Part shown: piece by piece, positions 1-8,720 of the stretch
How positions within the stretch are numbered: position 1 is the stretch's first letter
Layout of the letters: every line of letters starts with the position of its first letter
Source: CAZMGB01 sp964565775
GTDB taxonomy: Bacteria > Chloroflexota > Dehalococcoidia > DSTF01 > JALHUB01
Assembly (NCBI GenBank): GCA_964565775.1
Contig: CAZMGB010000003.1
Coordinates: 62,001-126,000 of the forward strand
Direction of reading: 5' to 3'
Length of the DNA: 64,000 nt
Position numbers and translations under genes: made by a program
The notes under the pieces: model-generated
What the model saw: only the letters and a program-made list of their open reading frames with translations
Told to the model about the DNA's origin: nothing
The model's database searches: none

Positions 1-928
1 AACCCCGGTCGCCGGCCAGGACGTGGTGCTCCAGGGGGTGCGCCACAGCGACGAGGCGACCATCCTTCCCGTGCAGGTTACGCAGACCGACCCCCAAGGT
101 AACTTCCGTTTCGACGGACTGCCGGTTTCGGAGGAGAACTCATTCCTGGTCTTCGTGACGTACGACAACGTCGAGTACGGAAGCAAAGACGTCAAGCTCA
201 CCGCGGAAGAGCCCTCGGCGGACCTCGAGATGGAGGTATACGGATCCACGACCGCCGACGACCAGATCCGCGTGTCCCTGGACCACATCGTGATCGAGGC
301 CGACGCCCAGGCCCAGGTGCTTAGCGTCCTCGAGGTGTTCCAAGTGCTGAACGAGGGCGACCGCGCCTATGTCGGCGAGAGCGACAACACCGACAGTTCC
401 CCTACCCTCCAGTTGTCTCTACCGGAGGGCGCCACGCAGGTGAGCGTGATAAGCGGGGTGACGTCTCAGAACCTGGTGCCATCAGCGGCAGGCCTAGCCG
501 ACACCACGCCCGTAGTACCGGGAGAGAAGGAGGTCGCCCTGGGCTATGAGCTCCCATACGCTGAGTCCGAGCTGCTCCTGCAGAAGACTCTCTACTACCC
601 GACGGACAGGCTTGCGATCCTGGTCCAGGACGCTGGCTTCACCATCGACAGCCCGGCGCTCTCGGCGCCCCAACCCACGGACATGGGCGAGGAACGCTAC
701 CTCCTTCTGACCGGCGAGTCGCTGGCGGCGGGCCAGAGCATCGAAGTGTCGCTCAGTGACCTGCCCACCGCAAGCTCGAGCGGGGGTCGGCCCGACGTTC
801 TCTGGCCGCTCATGGGCGCAGGCCTGGCGGTGGCCCTCGGCATGGCGGTGCTCTACCCTCGCCTGCGCCGACGCCTGCGACGGCCGGAGAGCGACGAGCA
901 GCACTGGGCATCGGGGGACCAGCCGTGA
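1..928 (+). CDS. Partial membrane-anchored protein upstream of ccmA (5' end outside window)
   Basis: The reading frame is open to the first base of the window, so the N-terminus is missing; a GTG at 23 is in frame but lies inside a beta-rich domain and is unlikely to be the start. The first ~60 residues (VVLQGV..., then DPQGNFRFDGLP) look like a carboxypeptidase-regulatory-like/SpaA-type beta sandwich, followed by a longer beta-rich region. Near the C-terminus there is one hydrophobic segment (LWPLMGAGLAVALGMAVLY) and then a very basic tail (RLRRRLRRPE), so the bulk should be extracytoplasmic with a short cytoplasmic tail. It overlaps ccmA by 4 bases (GTGA), which indicates translational coupling and a role near cytochrome c maturation. 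Function is not recognised; assignment is by context only. Confidence 0.75.
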   Translation, partial: TPVAGQDVVLQGVRHSDEATILPVQVTQTDPQGNFRFDGLPVSEENSFLVFVTYDNVEYGSKDVKLTAEEPSADLEMEVYGSTTADDQIRVSLDHIVIEADAQAQVLSVLEVFQVLNEGDRAYVGESDNTDSSPTLQLSLPEGATQVSVISGVTSQNLVPSAAGLADTTPVVPGEKEVALGYELPYAESELLLQKTLYYPTDRLAILVQDAGFTIDSPALSAPQPTDMGEERYLLLTGESLAAGQSIEVSLSDLPTASSSGGRPDVLWPLMGAGLAVALGMAVLYPRLRRRLRRPESDEQHWASGDQP

Positions 929-1704
929 GCGGGCCGACGACCGGCCGCGTTCGAAGCGGGGCAGCGCTGGGGCCGGCGCCGGGACTCCCGGCCGCGGCGG
1001 CGATTGAGGTAGACCGCTTGCACAAGACGTTCGGCCACCTGGCCGTCCTGCGGGGCCTGGACCTGCGAGTTCGGTCGGGCGAGCGCCTTCTCCTGGTAGG
1101 CCCCAACGGCTCGGGGAAGACGACGCTCCTCAAGATCCTGGCGACACTGATCCGCCCCAGCGGTGGTCGCGTCCGTGTTTGCGGCTTTGACGTCCGCCGG
1201 GACGCGGCCGCCGTTCGCCGCTGCGTGGGCGTCCTTTCCCACCAGACCTACCTCTACGGGGAGCTCACTGCCCTCGAGAACCTGAGCTTCTACAGAGACA
1301 TGTACGGTATATCGAACGGACATCAGCGGCTCCCAGACCTACTTCGTCAGGTTGGACTGGAGCGGCGGGCGCACGTCCAGGTGCGGACACTCTCCCGAGG
1401 CATGCAGCAGCGGCTGGCCCTGGCGCGGGCGCTGCTCCACCGGCCGCCGGTTCTCCTCCTGGACGAACCGGACACCGGACTCGACCAGAAGGCCGCTGCT
1501 ATGCTCGGCGACCTGCTCTCGGCGGTAGCCGCCGAGGGCCGCACGACGGTACTCACCAGCCACAACCTGGAGCGGGGCCTGGCCCTGGCCGACCGGGTCG
1601 CTGTGTTGGCAGGCGGCCGCATCACGTTCGAGGCCGCGAAGGAAGAGCTCCATGCTGGAGACCTGGAGAAGGTTTACCATCGCCTTGCCCGTGCCGCGGG
1701 CTGA
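925..1704 (+). CDS. ccmA: Heme exporter ATP-binding protein CcmA
   Basis: ATPase of the CcmABCD complex that powers release of heme-loaded CcmE in system I cytochrome c maturation, at the cytoplasmic face of the membrane. The 259-residue protein has Walker A GPNGSGKT at residues 59-66, the ABC signature LSRGMQQRLALARAL and Walker B VLLLDEP followed by the D-loop TGLD. The first ~27 residues are an extra, low-complexity extension compared with typical CcmA (about 200-230 aa), so translation could start later. The gene starts with GTG overlapping the preceding stop and its 3' end overlaps ccmB. The identity as CcmA rather than a generic ABC ATPase rests on the ccmB and ccmC genes directly downstream. 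Confidence 0.9.
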   Translation: MSGPTTGRVRSGAALGPAPGLPAAAAIEVDRLHKTFGHLAVLRGLDLRVRSGERLLLVGPNGSGKTTLLKILATLIRPSGGRVRVCGFDVRRDAAAVRRCVGVLSHQTYLYGELTALENLSFYRDMYGISNGHQRLPDLLRQVGLERRAHVQVRTLSRGMQQRLALARALLHRPPVLLLDEPDTGLDQKAAAMLGDLLSAVAAEGRTTVLTSHNLERGLALADRVAVLAGGRITFEAAKEELHAGDLEKVYHRLARAAG

Positions 1705-2395
1705 CCCGGCGCTGGTCGCGTACCTACGCCAGATAGCGGCGCTGGCCGCCAAGGACATCCGGTCCGAGCTGAGAAGCCGCCAGGTCGTCGGCACGACCGT
1801 GGTCTTCGCTTTGATGATCCTAGTCATCTTCAACTTCGCCTTCGACCTCGAGCGCTCGCAGATGGACAGGCTGGCCCCGCCCATGCTCTGGGTCGCCGTC
1901 ACGCTGGCCGCCGTCCTCGGGCTGAACCACGTCTTTGGCAAAGAGAAGGAACAGGCGTCGCTGGAGGGCATCCTCCTGTGCCCGGCAGACCGCGGCGCGA
2001 TCTACTTCGGCAAGCTGCTGGGGGCCCTTACCTTCACCACGGCCATGGAGGCAGCGGTCCTGCCCATCTTCGTAGTCTTCACCGACCAATCGATGTTCTC
2101 GGTAGGGCCGTTGCTGGCGCTTCTGCTGGGAACCGTGGGCTTTCTTGCCGTGGGCACTCTCTTCGCCGCCGTCAGCAGCAATGCGAGGACCCGCGAGATC
2201 CTCCTGCCCATCCTGCTCTTCCCCATCGCGACGCCGATCCTGGTGGCAGGGGTCGAGGTGACAGGCATGGGTCTGAGAGGAGAACCGTTCAGCGAGTTGG
2301 CCGGCTGGTTGGGGCTGCTGGCCGCCTTCGACCTCGTGTTCCTGGTTCTCTGCCCCATGCTGTTTGAGTACGTCGTGGAGGAGATGAGCCCCTGA
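1652..2395 (+). CDS. ccmB: Heme exporter membrane protein CcmB
   Basis: Permease partner of CcmA in the CcmABCD heme-handling ABC complex. The 247-residue protein has about six hydrophobic segments, starting with a conserved cytoplasmic stretch (LAAKDIRSELRSRQ) and the first membrane segment (VVFALMILVIFNFAF), and contains the typical EKEQASLEGILLCP region. The reading frame begins 53 bases inside ccmA; a GTG at 1691 gives a shorter overlap and is a credible alternative start, because the family usually begins close to the KDIRSE motif. It is followed by ccmC after about 20 bases. Confidence 0.9.
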   Translation: MLETWRRFTIALPVPRADPALVAYLRQIAALAAKDIRSELRSRQVVGTTVVFALMILVIFNFAFDLERSQMDRLAPPMLWVAVTLAAVLGLNHVFGKEKEQASLEGILLCPADRGAIYFGKLLGALTFTTAMEAAVLPIFVVFTDQSMFSVGPLLALLLGTVGFLAVGTLFAAVSSNARTREILLPILLFPIATPILVAGVEVTGMGLRGEPFSELAGWLGLLAAFDLVFLVLCPMLFEYVVEEMSP

Positions 2396-2414
2396 GCGGC
2401 CCTGGCTAGGAGGG

Positions 2415-3155
2415 ATGTCGAGTATGATTTCATCGCATGCAACGAGCGTCCGCAGCCATGCGACGCTTGAGCGCGTTCAGCCCTGGCTTCTGGCGGCGTC
2501 ATGCCTGTCCATCCTCGTGGCGCTCTATGCCGCTTTCGTCTACGCCCCTGAGGAAGCCACGATGGGACAAGTGCAGCGCATCTTCTACTTTCACGTGCCG
2601 GCCGCGTGGGTCGCTTTCCTGGCGTACTTCGGGGTCTTCGTCGCCGGGATTGGCTATCTGAAGACACGGCGGATGGGGTGGGACATCGTGGCCCGCTCCT
2701 CCGCCGAGATCGGCGTGCTTTTCACCACGCTCGCCCTGATCACGGGCTCTCTCTGGGCCAAGCCTGTCTGGGGCACTTGGTGGACGTGGGACCCGCGCCT
2801 CACCACCACGCTGGTGCTCTGGCTGATCTACGTGTCCTATCTCCTCCTGCGAAGCGCGCTCCCGGAGCCGGAGCGGCGTGCGGCCTTCGCCTCTGTGGTC
2901 GGCATCGTCGGATTCGTCGACGTGCCGATCGTATTCGGCTCGATACGGTGGTGGCGCACGATCCACCCCGTTGTCATGGACACCGGCGGCTTCGACCTGG
3001 CGCGTCCGATGCTCGTGGCGCTACTCGTGGCCCTGTCAGCATTCACCATCCTGTACCTGGCTCTCCTCTCGGTTCGCATATCCCTGGAGCGCAGCAAGGA
3101 GGACCTGGAGCGGCTGAGGTACAAGGTGGGTCTCTACGAAGAAGAGGGGGTGTGA
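2415..3155 (+). CDS. ccmC: Heme lyase/exporter protein CcmC
   Basis: Integral membrane protein that presents heme to the chaperone CcmE. The 246-residue sequence has six membrane segments and the diagnostic tryptophan-rich WWD-type heme-handling motif (WGTWWTWDPRLT), preceded by the conserved QRIFYFHVPAAW region and followed by IRWWRTIHP. These motifs, the length and the position between ccmB and a ccmD-like gene make this a secure call. The stop codon is followed two bases later by the next start. Confidence 0.95.
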   Translation: MSSMISSHATSVRSHATLERVQPWLLAASCLSILVALYAAFVYAPEEATMGQVQRIFYFHVPAAWVAFLAYFGVFVAGIGYLKTRRMGWDIVARSSAEIGVLFTTLALITGSLWAKPVWGTWWTWDPRLTTTLVLWLIYVSYLLLRSALPEPERRAAFASVVGIVGFVDVPIVFGSIRWWRTIHPVVMDTGGFDLARPMLVALLVALSAFTILYLALLSVRISLERSKEDLERLRYKVGLYEEEGV

Positions 3156-3157
3156 GG

Positions 3158-3406
3158 ATGGACAGCATTTGGTATCTGACTCTGGCGTACGCCGTCATCT
3201 GGGTGGGCCTGTTCGCCTACCTGCTCAACCTAGCTCGGGAAGGACGGAGCATCCGCCAACAGATGGACCTACTGCGAGACCTCGTCGATGGGAGCGGCAT
3301 CGCATCCGAGATGGAGCTTCCAGCGGCGGAGACGTGGGAACAACAGCCGGAACCGACGACGACTGCCGCAAGACTCGGCGACGGCTGGCCGGCTCTGGAG
3401 CGCTGA
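3158..3406 (+). CDS. ccmD: CcmD-like small membrane protein
   Basis: An 82-residue protein with one N-terminal membrane segment (about residues 3-25) followed by a basic, then acidic cytoplasmic tail. CcmD proteins are small single-span proteins that stabilise the CcmABC-CcmE complex and are so short and variable that they are mainly recognised by size, topology and position, as here. The ATG at 3158 was chosen because it follows the ccmC stop by two bases; the frame runs further upstream inside ccmC but that part is a shadow. The C-terminal ~40 residues are longer than in many CcmD proteins and are of unknown role. Confidence 0.7.
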   Translation: MDSIWYLTLAYAVIWVGLFAYLLNLAREGRSIRQQMDLLRDLVDGSGIASEMELPAAETWEQQPEPTTTAARLGDGWPALER

Positions 3407-3407
3407 C

Positions 3408-4025
3408 GTGTCCGGGCCCAAAACCGACATCTCTGCCGACATGGCCGCCCGCCCCATGGGCGACGACGGCCTGGATACGACTGAAGGGCAAGGCGGACTT
3501 CGGAGCTCGCTGAGATACGTGCCATTGGCCTTCGTGGGGCTCGTTGTGGTGGCGCTGCTTGCCCTTCTCCTCTACGGGGTCTTCGCGGGCGGCGGCGACG
3601 ACACTCTCGCCGTGAGGAAGCGCCCTGCGCCTGATTTCGTGCTGTCCCTTTTCGACGGCCGGGAGATCAGCCTCGCCGATTTCGCCGGCAAGGTGGTGGT
3701 CCTCAACTTCTGGGCCTCGTGGTGCGACCCCTGCGAAGCGGAGGCCCCGGTACTGGAGGACGGCTGGCAGGCGTACGCCGACCAGGGCGTCGCGGTCATC
3801 GGCGTGGACACGGACGATACAGACGAGGACGCCCGCGCCTTTATTGAGCGACATAACTTGACCTATTACAACGGCCCCGAGTCAGGCAACCTCTCGGTCA
3901 AGTACGGCGTGCTGGGACTGCCGGAGACCTACTTCATCGATCAGGAGGGGATGATCGTGCGGCGCTGGGTGGGCGAAATCAGCGACGAGCAACTTGCGTC
4001 ATTCGTGAAGGAGCTGCTCCCCTGA
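3408..4025 (+). CDS. ccmG: Membrane-anchored thioredoxin-like protein (CcmG/ResA/TlpA type)
   Basis: Thiol-disulfide oxidoreductase that would reduce apocytochrome c or its partners outside the cytoplasm before heme attachment. From a GTG start at 3408 (one base after the upstream stop) the protein has 205 residues: a polar N-terminus, one membrane anchor (about residues 37-60) and a TlpA/AhpC-TSA fold. The active site is WCDPC with cysteines at about residues 106 and 109, preceded by VVVLNFWASW, and the cis-proline region GVLGLPETYFID is present. The family also includes ResA and DsbE; context with ccmABC and ccdA supports the cytochrome c role. Confidence 0.88.
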   Translation: MSGPKTDISADMAARPMGDDGLDTTEGQGGLRSSLRYVPLAFVGLVVVALLALLLYGVFAGGGDDTLAVRKRPAPDFVLSLFDGREISLADFAGKVVVLNFWASWCDPCEAEAPVLEDGWQAYADQGVAVIGVDTDDTDEDARAFIERHNLTYYNGPESGNLSVKYGVLGLPETYFIDQEGMIVRRWVGEISDEQLASFVKELLP

Positions 4026-4747
4026 GCCCGGCAGTCGACGCACCGGGATGGGGGCTGGCCTTCGGGGCGGGGCTGATCTCCTCGCTGAGTCCCTGTGTGC
4101 TGCCGCTGATTCCCGTCTATATGGCCTACATCTCGGGCGTTTCGCTTCAGGGGGCGGGCCAGTCGAGTGGCCTCCGCAACACTTTGGATGCCCTAAGCGC
4201 TACCCTGCTCTTCACGCTTGGCTTCACCTTTGTCTTCGTTGCTCTGGGCACCTCGGCTTCTCTCCTGGGAGGCGTCCTGGACGAGCACCGGCGTCTGCTC
4301 TACCAGATCTCCGGCGGCGTGATGGTGGTCATGGGGATTCTGATGGCGGGGCTGCTGCGGGTGCCCCTTCTCAAACGCGAGTACCGGCCGGCATTCAACG
4401 CGGCCTCCCTGGGCTCGACCGGCCCGGTGCTCTTTGGCATGGCCTTCGCACTGGGGTGGACGCCCTGCGTGGGCCCTGTGCTGGCCTCAGTTCTCTTCTA
4501 CGCCGGTACCTCTGAGACCGCCGGCCAGGGAGGTCTCCTGCTCTTCGTCTACTCGCTCGGGTTCGCGCTGCCGCTGGTCATCGGCGGCGTGGCATGGGCG
4601 CACGGGCTGCGACTATCATCGTGGCTCCAGCGCTGCTACGGCAAGCTCACCCTGGCGGGCGGCATCCTCCTCATGGTGGTCGGCGCCCTCTTCATTGCGG
4701 ACCAGTGGTACCGGGTGAACGTCTGGACGGACAAGCTGCTGGGTTAG
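4022..4747 (+). CDS. ccdA: Thiol:disulfide interchange membrane protein CcdA (probable CTG start)
   Basis: CcdA carries electrons across the membrane to the extracytoplasmic thioredoxin-like protein encoded just upstream. About six membrane segments and both conserved cysteine motifs are present: SLSPCVLPLIP in the first segment and LGWTPCVGPVL in the fourth. No ATG, GTG or TTG lies in frame before the first cysteine motif; the first ATG, at 4121, comes after it. The best start is CTG at 4022, overlapping the ccmG stop (CTGA), with GGAG eight bases upstream at 4010-4013. This gives 241 residues, normal for the family. Its 3' end overlaps the convergent gene by four bases. Confidence 0.88.
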   Translation: MSPAVDAPGWGLAFGAGLISSLSPCVLPLIPVYMAYISGVSLQGAGQSSGLRNTLDALSATLLFTLGFTFVFVALGTSASLLGGVLDEHRRLLYQISGGVMVVMGILMAGLLRVPLLKREYRPAFNAASLGSTGPVLFGMAFALGWTPCVGPVLASVLFYAGTSETAGQGGLLLFVYSLGFALPLVIGGVAWAHGLRLSSWLQRCYGKLTLAGGILLMVVGALFIADQWYRVNVWTDKLLG

Positions 4748-5235
4748 GCCGAGTGCTGGGAGCGCGGCCCAAGCGTGAGCCGGAAGGTGCAGGAGTTGGA
4801 GCCGGTCGCGACTGACTCCACTATCTCGATTGTCACCGGCCCGCCGTGGAACTGCTCCACCAGACTCCGCGTCCACTCCGCGGAGCAGGCGCACATCTTC
4901 GCGTCCAGATCGATGATTTTGCGTCGCACAAGCGGGCACATGCACTGGCCTTCGCGCTCCTCGCGCCACATGATTTCGTCCCCCGTCCGGGAGATCTCGA
5001 TACGCTCCGGCCCGGCGCGGCGAAACCACTCGAGCATCCCATCCAGGTCGAGGTCGGTCGGCATGTTGGACACGCGCAGGAAGCGGGCGCGGCAGGCCGA
5101 AGCCATCTCCCCTGTCAGGGCGTTCAGGGATGACTCGTCAAGCGCGAAGATGCCACGAAAGAGTCCCCGGACAATATCGTCCTGGTGGGATCGGAGCAGT
5201 TCCTCAACGAACTCCTGCGATCTGTCGGCGCTCAT
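4744..5235 (-). CDS. Conserved cysteine-rich protein of unknown function
   Basis: A soluble protein of 163 residues from the ATG at 5235; a TTG seven codons upstream is an alternative. The N-terminal half is helical and acidic. The C-terminal half has a CMCP motif, then a CAC motif about 25 residues later followed by a conserved-looking W and V-E-Q-F-H-G-G-P stretch, and a last cysteine in GSNSCTF near the end. The spacing suggests metal or cofactor binding, and the ending resembles small ligand-binding domains of the V4R type, but I cannot name the family with confidence. It is convergent with ccdA and stands alone. Confidence 0.7.
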   Translation of the reverse strand: MSADRSQEFVEELLRSHQDDIVRGLFRGIFALDESSLNALTGEMASACRARFLRVSNMPTDLDLDGMLEWFRRAGPERIEISRTGDEIMWREEREGQCMCPLVRRKIIDLDAKMCACSAEWTRSLVEQFHGGPVTIEIVESVATGSNSCTFRLTLGPRSQHSA

Positions 5236-5300
5236 GAGATGGTGGTCCTGCTTCAATTCTACATCTGTAGACTACCATGTGTCGTCAGCGACTTCCGGAG

Positions 5301-5336
5301 TTGCGGGGTGGCAATACCCCATCCGCATCTGGAACG
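5301..5336 (+). repeat. Dispersed intergenic repeat, copy A
   Basis: The core CCATCCGCATCTGGA lies at 5319-5333 and is preceded by GGGGTGGCAATACC. It matches copy B at 8083-8115 over about 30 bases with few differences. It does not form an obvious hairpin by itself. Confidence 0.6.
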
Positions 5337-5435
5337 CCGGCTGGCTGAACCGCCCACACGAGTTCTCCCTGGCCAGGCGTCGGATCAGATGTTGTCCTCT
5401 CCGGCGACGCGCTCGCCCCGGGGCCCGGGCTGCAG

Positions 5436-5463
5436 GGCGCGAGTATTCCATCTGTATCTGTAG
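5436..5463 (+). repeat. Dispersed intergenic repeat, copy C (degenerate)
   Basis: The core CCATCTGTATCTGTA at 5448-5462, preceded by GCGCGAGTATT, is a degenerate version of copies A and B and lies about 130 bases from copy A in the same orientation. Confidence 0.5.
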
Positions 5464-5715
5464 GGTAGCCGCTGGGCTGATTCGGCCGGCCTCCGGTCTG
5501 GAGCGTGACCCTTTGGGGCCCACGAATTCGATCAGTATGGCTGTGATCCGTGCCGATCGAGTTCCTAGACCCGACAAGTGAGGCTCGCGAGGACGCCGTC
5601 TGCGCTCATCCAGTTAGATTCGGATTAGATTCCTGGCCCCCATAGGCGGGTTGGACGCGGGGGCGAATAGATGATAAACTGAATCCAGTTACTCCACAGT
5701 ACCGGGGGAGGGATC

Positions 5716-6051
5716 ATGGCCTACAAGGATCCGGCGGAACCGTTCACCAGGCTCAGCGCGGCTGAAGTGAGGCAGATGATGGTGAACGGCGATGTCCAAC
5801 TGATTGACGTGGGCGAGGCCAAGGAATATGGGCTGAAACACCTGCCGGGTGCCGTCCACATCCCCGTGGGCAAGGTCTACGCCCGCCGCGATGAGCTGAG
5901 CGAGGACCGGGACATCGTTTTTGTCTGCCCCATTGGACAGCGCAGCGCCCTGGCCTGTGAGATGGCAGCGGCGGCGGGCCTCACGCGGCTCTACAACATG
6001 GAGGGTGGTATTGAGGCCTGGATCAAAGAAGGCTATCCCGTTGAGGAGTAG
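5716..6051 (+). CDS. Single-domain rhodanese-like sulfurtransferase
   Basis: A 111-residue cytoplasmic protein made of one rhodanese domain. It has the LIDVGEAKEY substrate-pocket motif, HLPGAVHIPVG, and the active-site loop CPIGQRS with the persulfide-forming cysteine at residue 71, followed by the usual GGIEAWIKEGYPVE ending. Single-domain rhodaneses move sulfane sulfur between cysteine or thiosulfate and acceptor thiols. The nearby cysteine synthase gene on the same strand suggests a link to sulfur assimilation, but 340 bases separate them, so they need not be co-transcribed. The start has a purine-rich GGGGGAGGG six bases upstream. Confidence 0.9.
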   Translation: MAYKDPAEPFTRLSAAEVRQMMVNGDVQLIDVGEAKEYGLKHLPGAVHIPVGKVYARRDELSEDRDIVFVCPIGQRSALACEMAAAAGLTRLYNMEGGIEAWIKEGYPVEE

Positions 6052-6391
6052 AGCCGTTGCCGCTTTGGCCGTGCTCGACGCCTGCTGGCCGCCGCGGCCT
6101 TCGCGCGGACCGAGCATGCCACTCGGTGGCTATGTTCGGGTGAGGCAACGTCTGCCAGACCGGCGGTCTCGTATGAGACCTGCCGAGGATAGGGAGGCCA
6201 GACTGGAAAGCGGGACTCCCCCGACCGGGCTTCGAGGCCCTCCAGCCGGAACGGTGCCCACCTCGGACCGCCAGGTCAAAAGGGGAATTCCGGCTGGAGG
6301 GCGAGCTCGGGCTTCGCCGTCGGTCGCGGGCAACTGGGAACCGGGAGAGCGACATCAGCCAGCCTCGTTAGAAGGGAGGGGGTCTTAGCCG
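6052..6391. other. Leader region upstream of cysK
   Basis: There is no convincing coding frame. It contains one strong hairpin (6161-6185) and a GC-rich stretch with further short inverted repeats, ending in a good ribosome binding site (GAAGGGAGGGGG) before the cysK start. I looked for a T-box or SAM riboswitch, as expected for sulfur genes, and found neither the T-box antiterminator consensus nor the SAM core. Confidence 0.5.
6161..6185 (+). promoter_or_regulatory. Hairpin between rhodanese gene and cysK
   Basis: An inverted repeat CGGC-GGTCTC / GAGACC-(T)-GCCG closes a GTAT tetraloop, giving a ten-pair stem with one bulged T. No T-run follows, so it is not a standard intrinsic terminator; it may be an RNA processing or attenuation element, or the end of the rhodanese transcript. 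Confidence 0.4.
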
Positions 6392-7318
<927 letters not shown>

Positions 7319-7627
7319 GGTAGTGTGCTGACATCCAGGGGGCCGGGCGCGGAGAGAGACCCGACGAGAAGTGTAGGTCACTTCCGTTGCGTGAGCGGCC
7401 AGGGCGCGGAACCGCGGTTGCGCTCGGCCCCTTCTTCGTTGGGGCGGGCGGGCCTCCCCAGCCCGGAGTCGTTCGCCTGGCATGAAGTCAAGGGCAGGAA
7501 AGATGTATCCTAGAGGGACATGACTATGCCTGCCGGGTAACCCCCTCGATACCCTGTCTTCGCTATCGTGTGGGGGACAGGGACAGCCTGTCTATTCCTT
7601 TCGGCCACAAGATAAGGAGGCGCAAAC
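7319..7627. other. Intergenic stretch downstream of cysK
   Basis: About 310 bases with no supported gene. Near its right end the inverted repeat CCCTGTC (about 7552-7558) and GACAGGG (about 7575-7581), then the short palindrome GACAGCCTGTC, could form alternative hairpins before the next gene's ribosome binding site. No terminator with a T-run is visible after cysK. Confidence 0.4.
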
Positions 7628-7999
7628 GTGTTCAAAGGTTGGCCGCCCTGCGACATCTGTGGCAAGCCTGTTGGCGAAAGGGATGGGACTCTCTCCGTCT
7701 GCTATCGCCGCATCGCCGCCTTCGACACGGCCCTCATGGAGTGGGAAAAGGAGCACCCTCACAAACTCGTCGACATGGGTTATCCTACCTTCCCCAATTC
7801 CGTTCCCTGGTTCTGGGGCCACAAGACCTGCTCCCCCGAAGCCTGCGATGGCAGCTGCAACTTCTGGATCGACGCCGTGACCCTGAACAGCGAGGGCAAA
7901 GTCCTCAACATGACCCTCCGCCTCCTGGAGAAGCCCTGGTTCCCAAACACCAATTGGGAACACGCCGTTCGCCGCCTATATGACCTACCCCACGCCTAG
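7628..7999 (+). CDS. Small cysteine-rich protein of unknown function
   Basis: A 123-residue protein starting at GTG with an excellent ribosome binding site (AAGGAGG, seven bases upstream). It opens with CDICG, a CxxC pair at residues 8 and 11, has further cysteines in SVCYRR, HKTCSPEACDGSC, and many aromatic residues (W in NSVPWFWGHKTC and CNFWIDAV). The CxxC pair and the HxxC...CxxxC cluster suggest one or two zinc sites. I do not recognise the family. The strong ribosome binding site and the non-random cysteine pattern support a real gene. Confidence 0.7.
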   Translation: MFKGWPPCDICGKPVGERDGTLSVCYRRIAAFDTALMEWEKEHPHKLVDMGYPTFPNSVPWFWGHKTCSPEACDGSCNFWIDAVTLNSEGKVLNMTLRLLEKPWFPNTNWEHAVRRLYDLPHA

Positions 8000-8720
8000 G
8001 AAGAATGCGACCGACCAAACGGGGCGGTTCTGAGATAGAGGAAGGCGCAGCAGAGCGATATTCCCTGTCCCTCAACGGAGCTGTGGGGTGCCAATACTCC
8101 ATCCGTATCTGGGCACTTCGAACTGACCTTGTGCCTGGTACAAGAGCACAGGCCACGGATCCCTGAGCGGTGGCATCCGACCCTCTGTGTGATAGGCAGA
8201 AGTTCCCCGGTCCCCTTGCAGACCGCTCTGCGGCCAAGATAGAATCCCCTCGTCAGCCGATGGGCAGGGCGACTAGCGGATTCGCCCATATCCCAGGGTC
8301 TCTGGGTTGCCTCAGCACACTTCGGCAGGCAAGTTCATGGTCGATTGTTGTCGAAGGGACCCACAAGCCCTTGGCCGAGCCGCTAGGCAGACGATTCAAG
8401 AGGACAGGAGGCCCGAAAAGTCGCACCGCTTGAATCGACTCGCCGGGGAAGAGATCGCTGAATACAAAACAGGAGTCTGCCGCGGGATTTCTGCCCTGTT
8501 GAATGGGGTTCAAGAGGATGCGCGAAGACCCCTTCTCTTGGTTCTAGCGTGCCTGACGCATCGGCAGGCTCGTACGAGCAGCCAGTATGGCCCCGAATCC
8601 GGCACTCCGGCGGGCCCTCAAACCAGGGCGCCGGAGTCGGCTGGAAATCGGTCGGTTTCCGGCGGTCAAGACAGCGGAATTCGAATCTGCGTTAGAGGCA
8701 GAAGGCTCGACCTCAAAACC
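8000..8720. other. Gene-poor stretch before a tRNA-Lys fragment
   Basis: About 720 bases without a supported gene; several open frames on both strands lack ribosome binding sites and recognisable motifs. It holds copy B of the dispersed repeat and ends at a tRNA-Lys 3' fragment. The lack of genes next to a partial tRNA gene would fit decayed remains of an integrated element, but I see no integrase or phage gene here. Confidence 0.5.
8083..8115 (+). repeat. Dispersed intergenic repeat, copy B
   Basis: The core CCATCCGTATCTGGG at 8099-8113 is preceded by GTGGGGTGCCAATACT. It is the closest match to copy A, with the match extending about 15 bases upstream of the core. Confidence 0.6.

Larger units (their letters stand above)
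5236..5715. other. Gene-poor stretch with two copies of a dispersed repeat
   Basis: About 480 bases between divergently transcribed genes. A 101-codon minus-strand frame (5272-5577) is open but its only recurrent element is the dispersed DNA repeat listed separately, so I do not treat it as a gene. The rhodanese promoter should lie at the right end; TAGATGATAAACTGAAT around 5668-5684 is AT-rich compared with its surroundings and could hold a -10 element, but no clear -35 is visible. Confidence 0.5.

Noticed and set aside
5272..5577. A 101-codon minus-strand frame between unknown gene and rhodanese.
   Set aside because: It is built around two copies of the dispersed DNA repeat and has no ribosome binding site or family motif.
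6052..6391. T-box or SAM riboswitch upstream of cysK.
   Set aside because: Neither the T-box antiterminator consensus nor the SAM core is present; only a hairpin without a T-run is seen.
8676..8696. ATTCGAATCTGC looked like a second T arm.
   Set aside because: With the T loop in the right register the flanking five bases do not pair; there is no acceptor or CCA.
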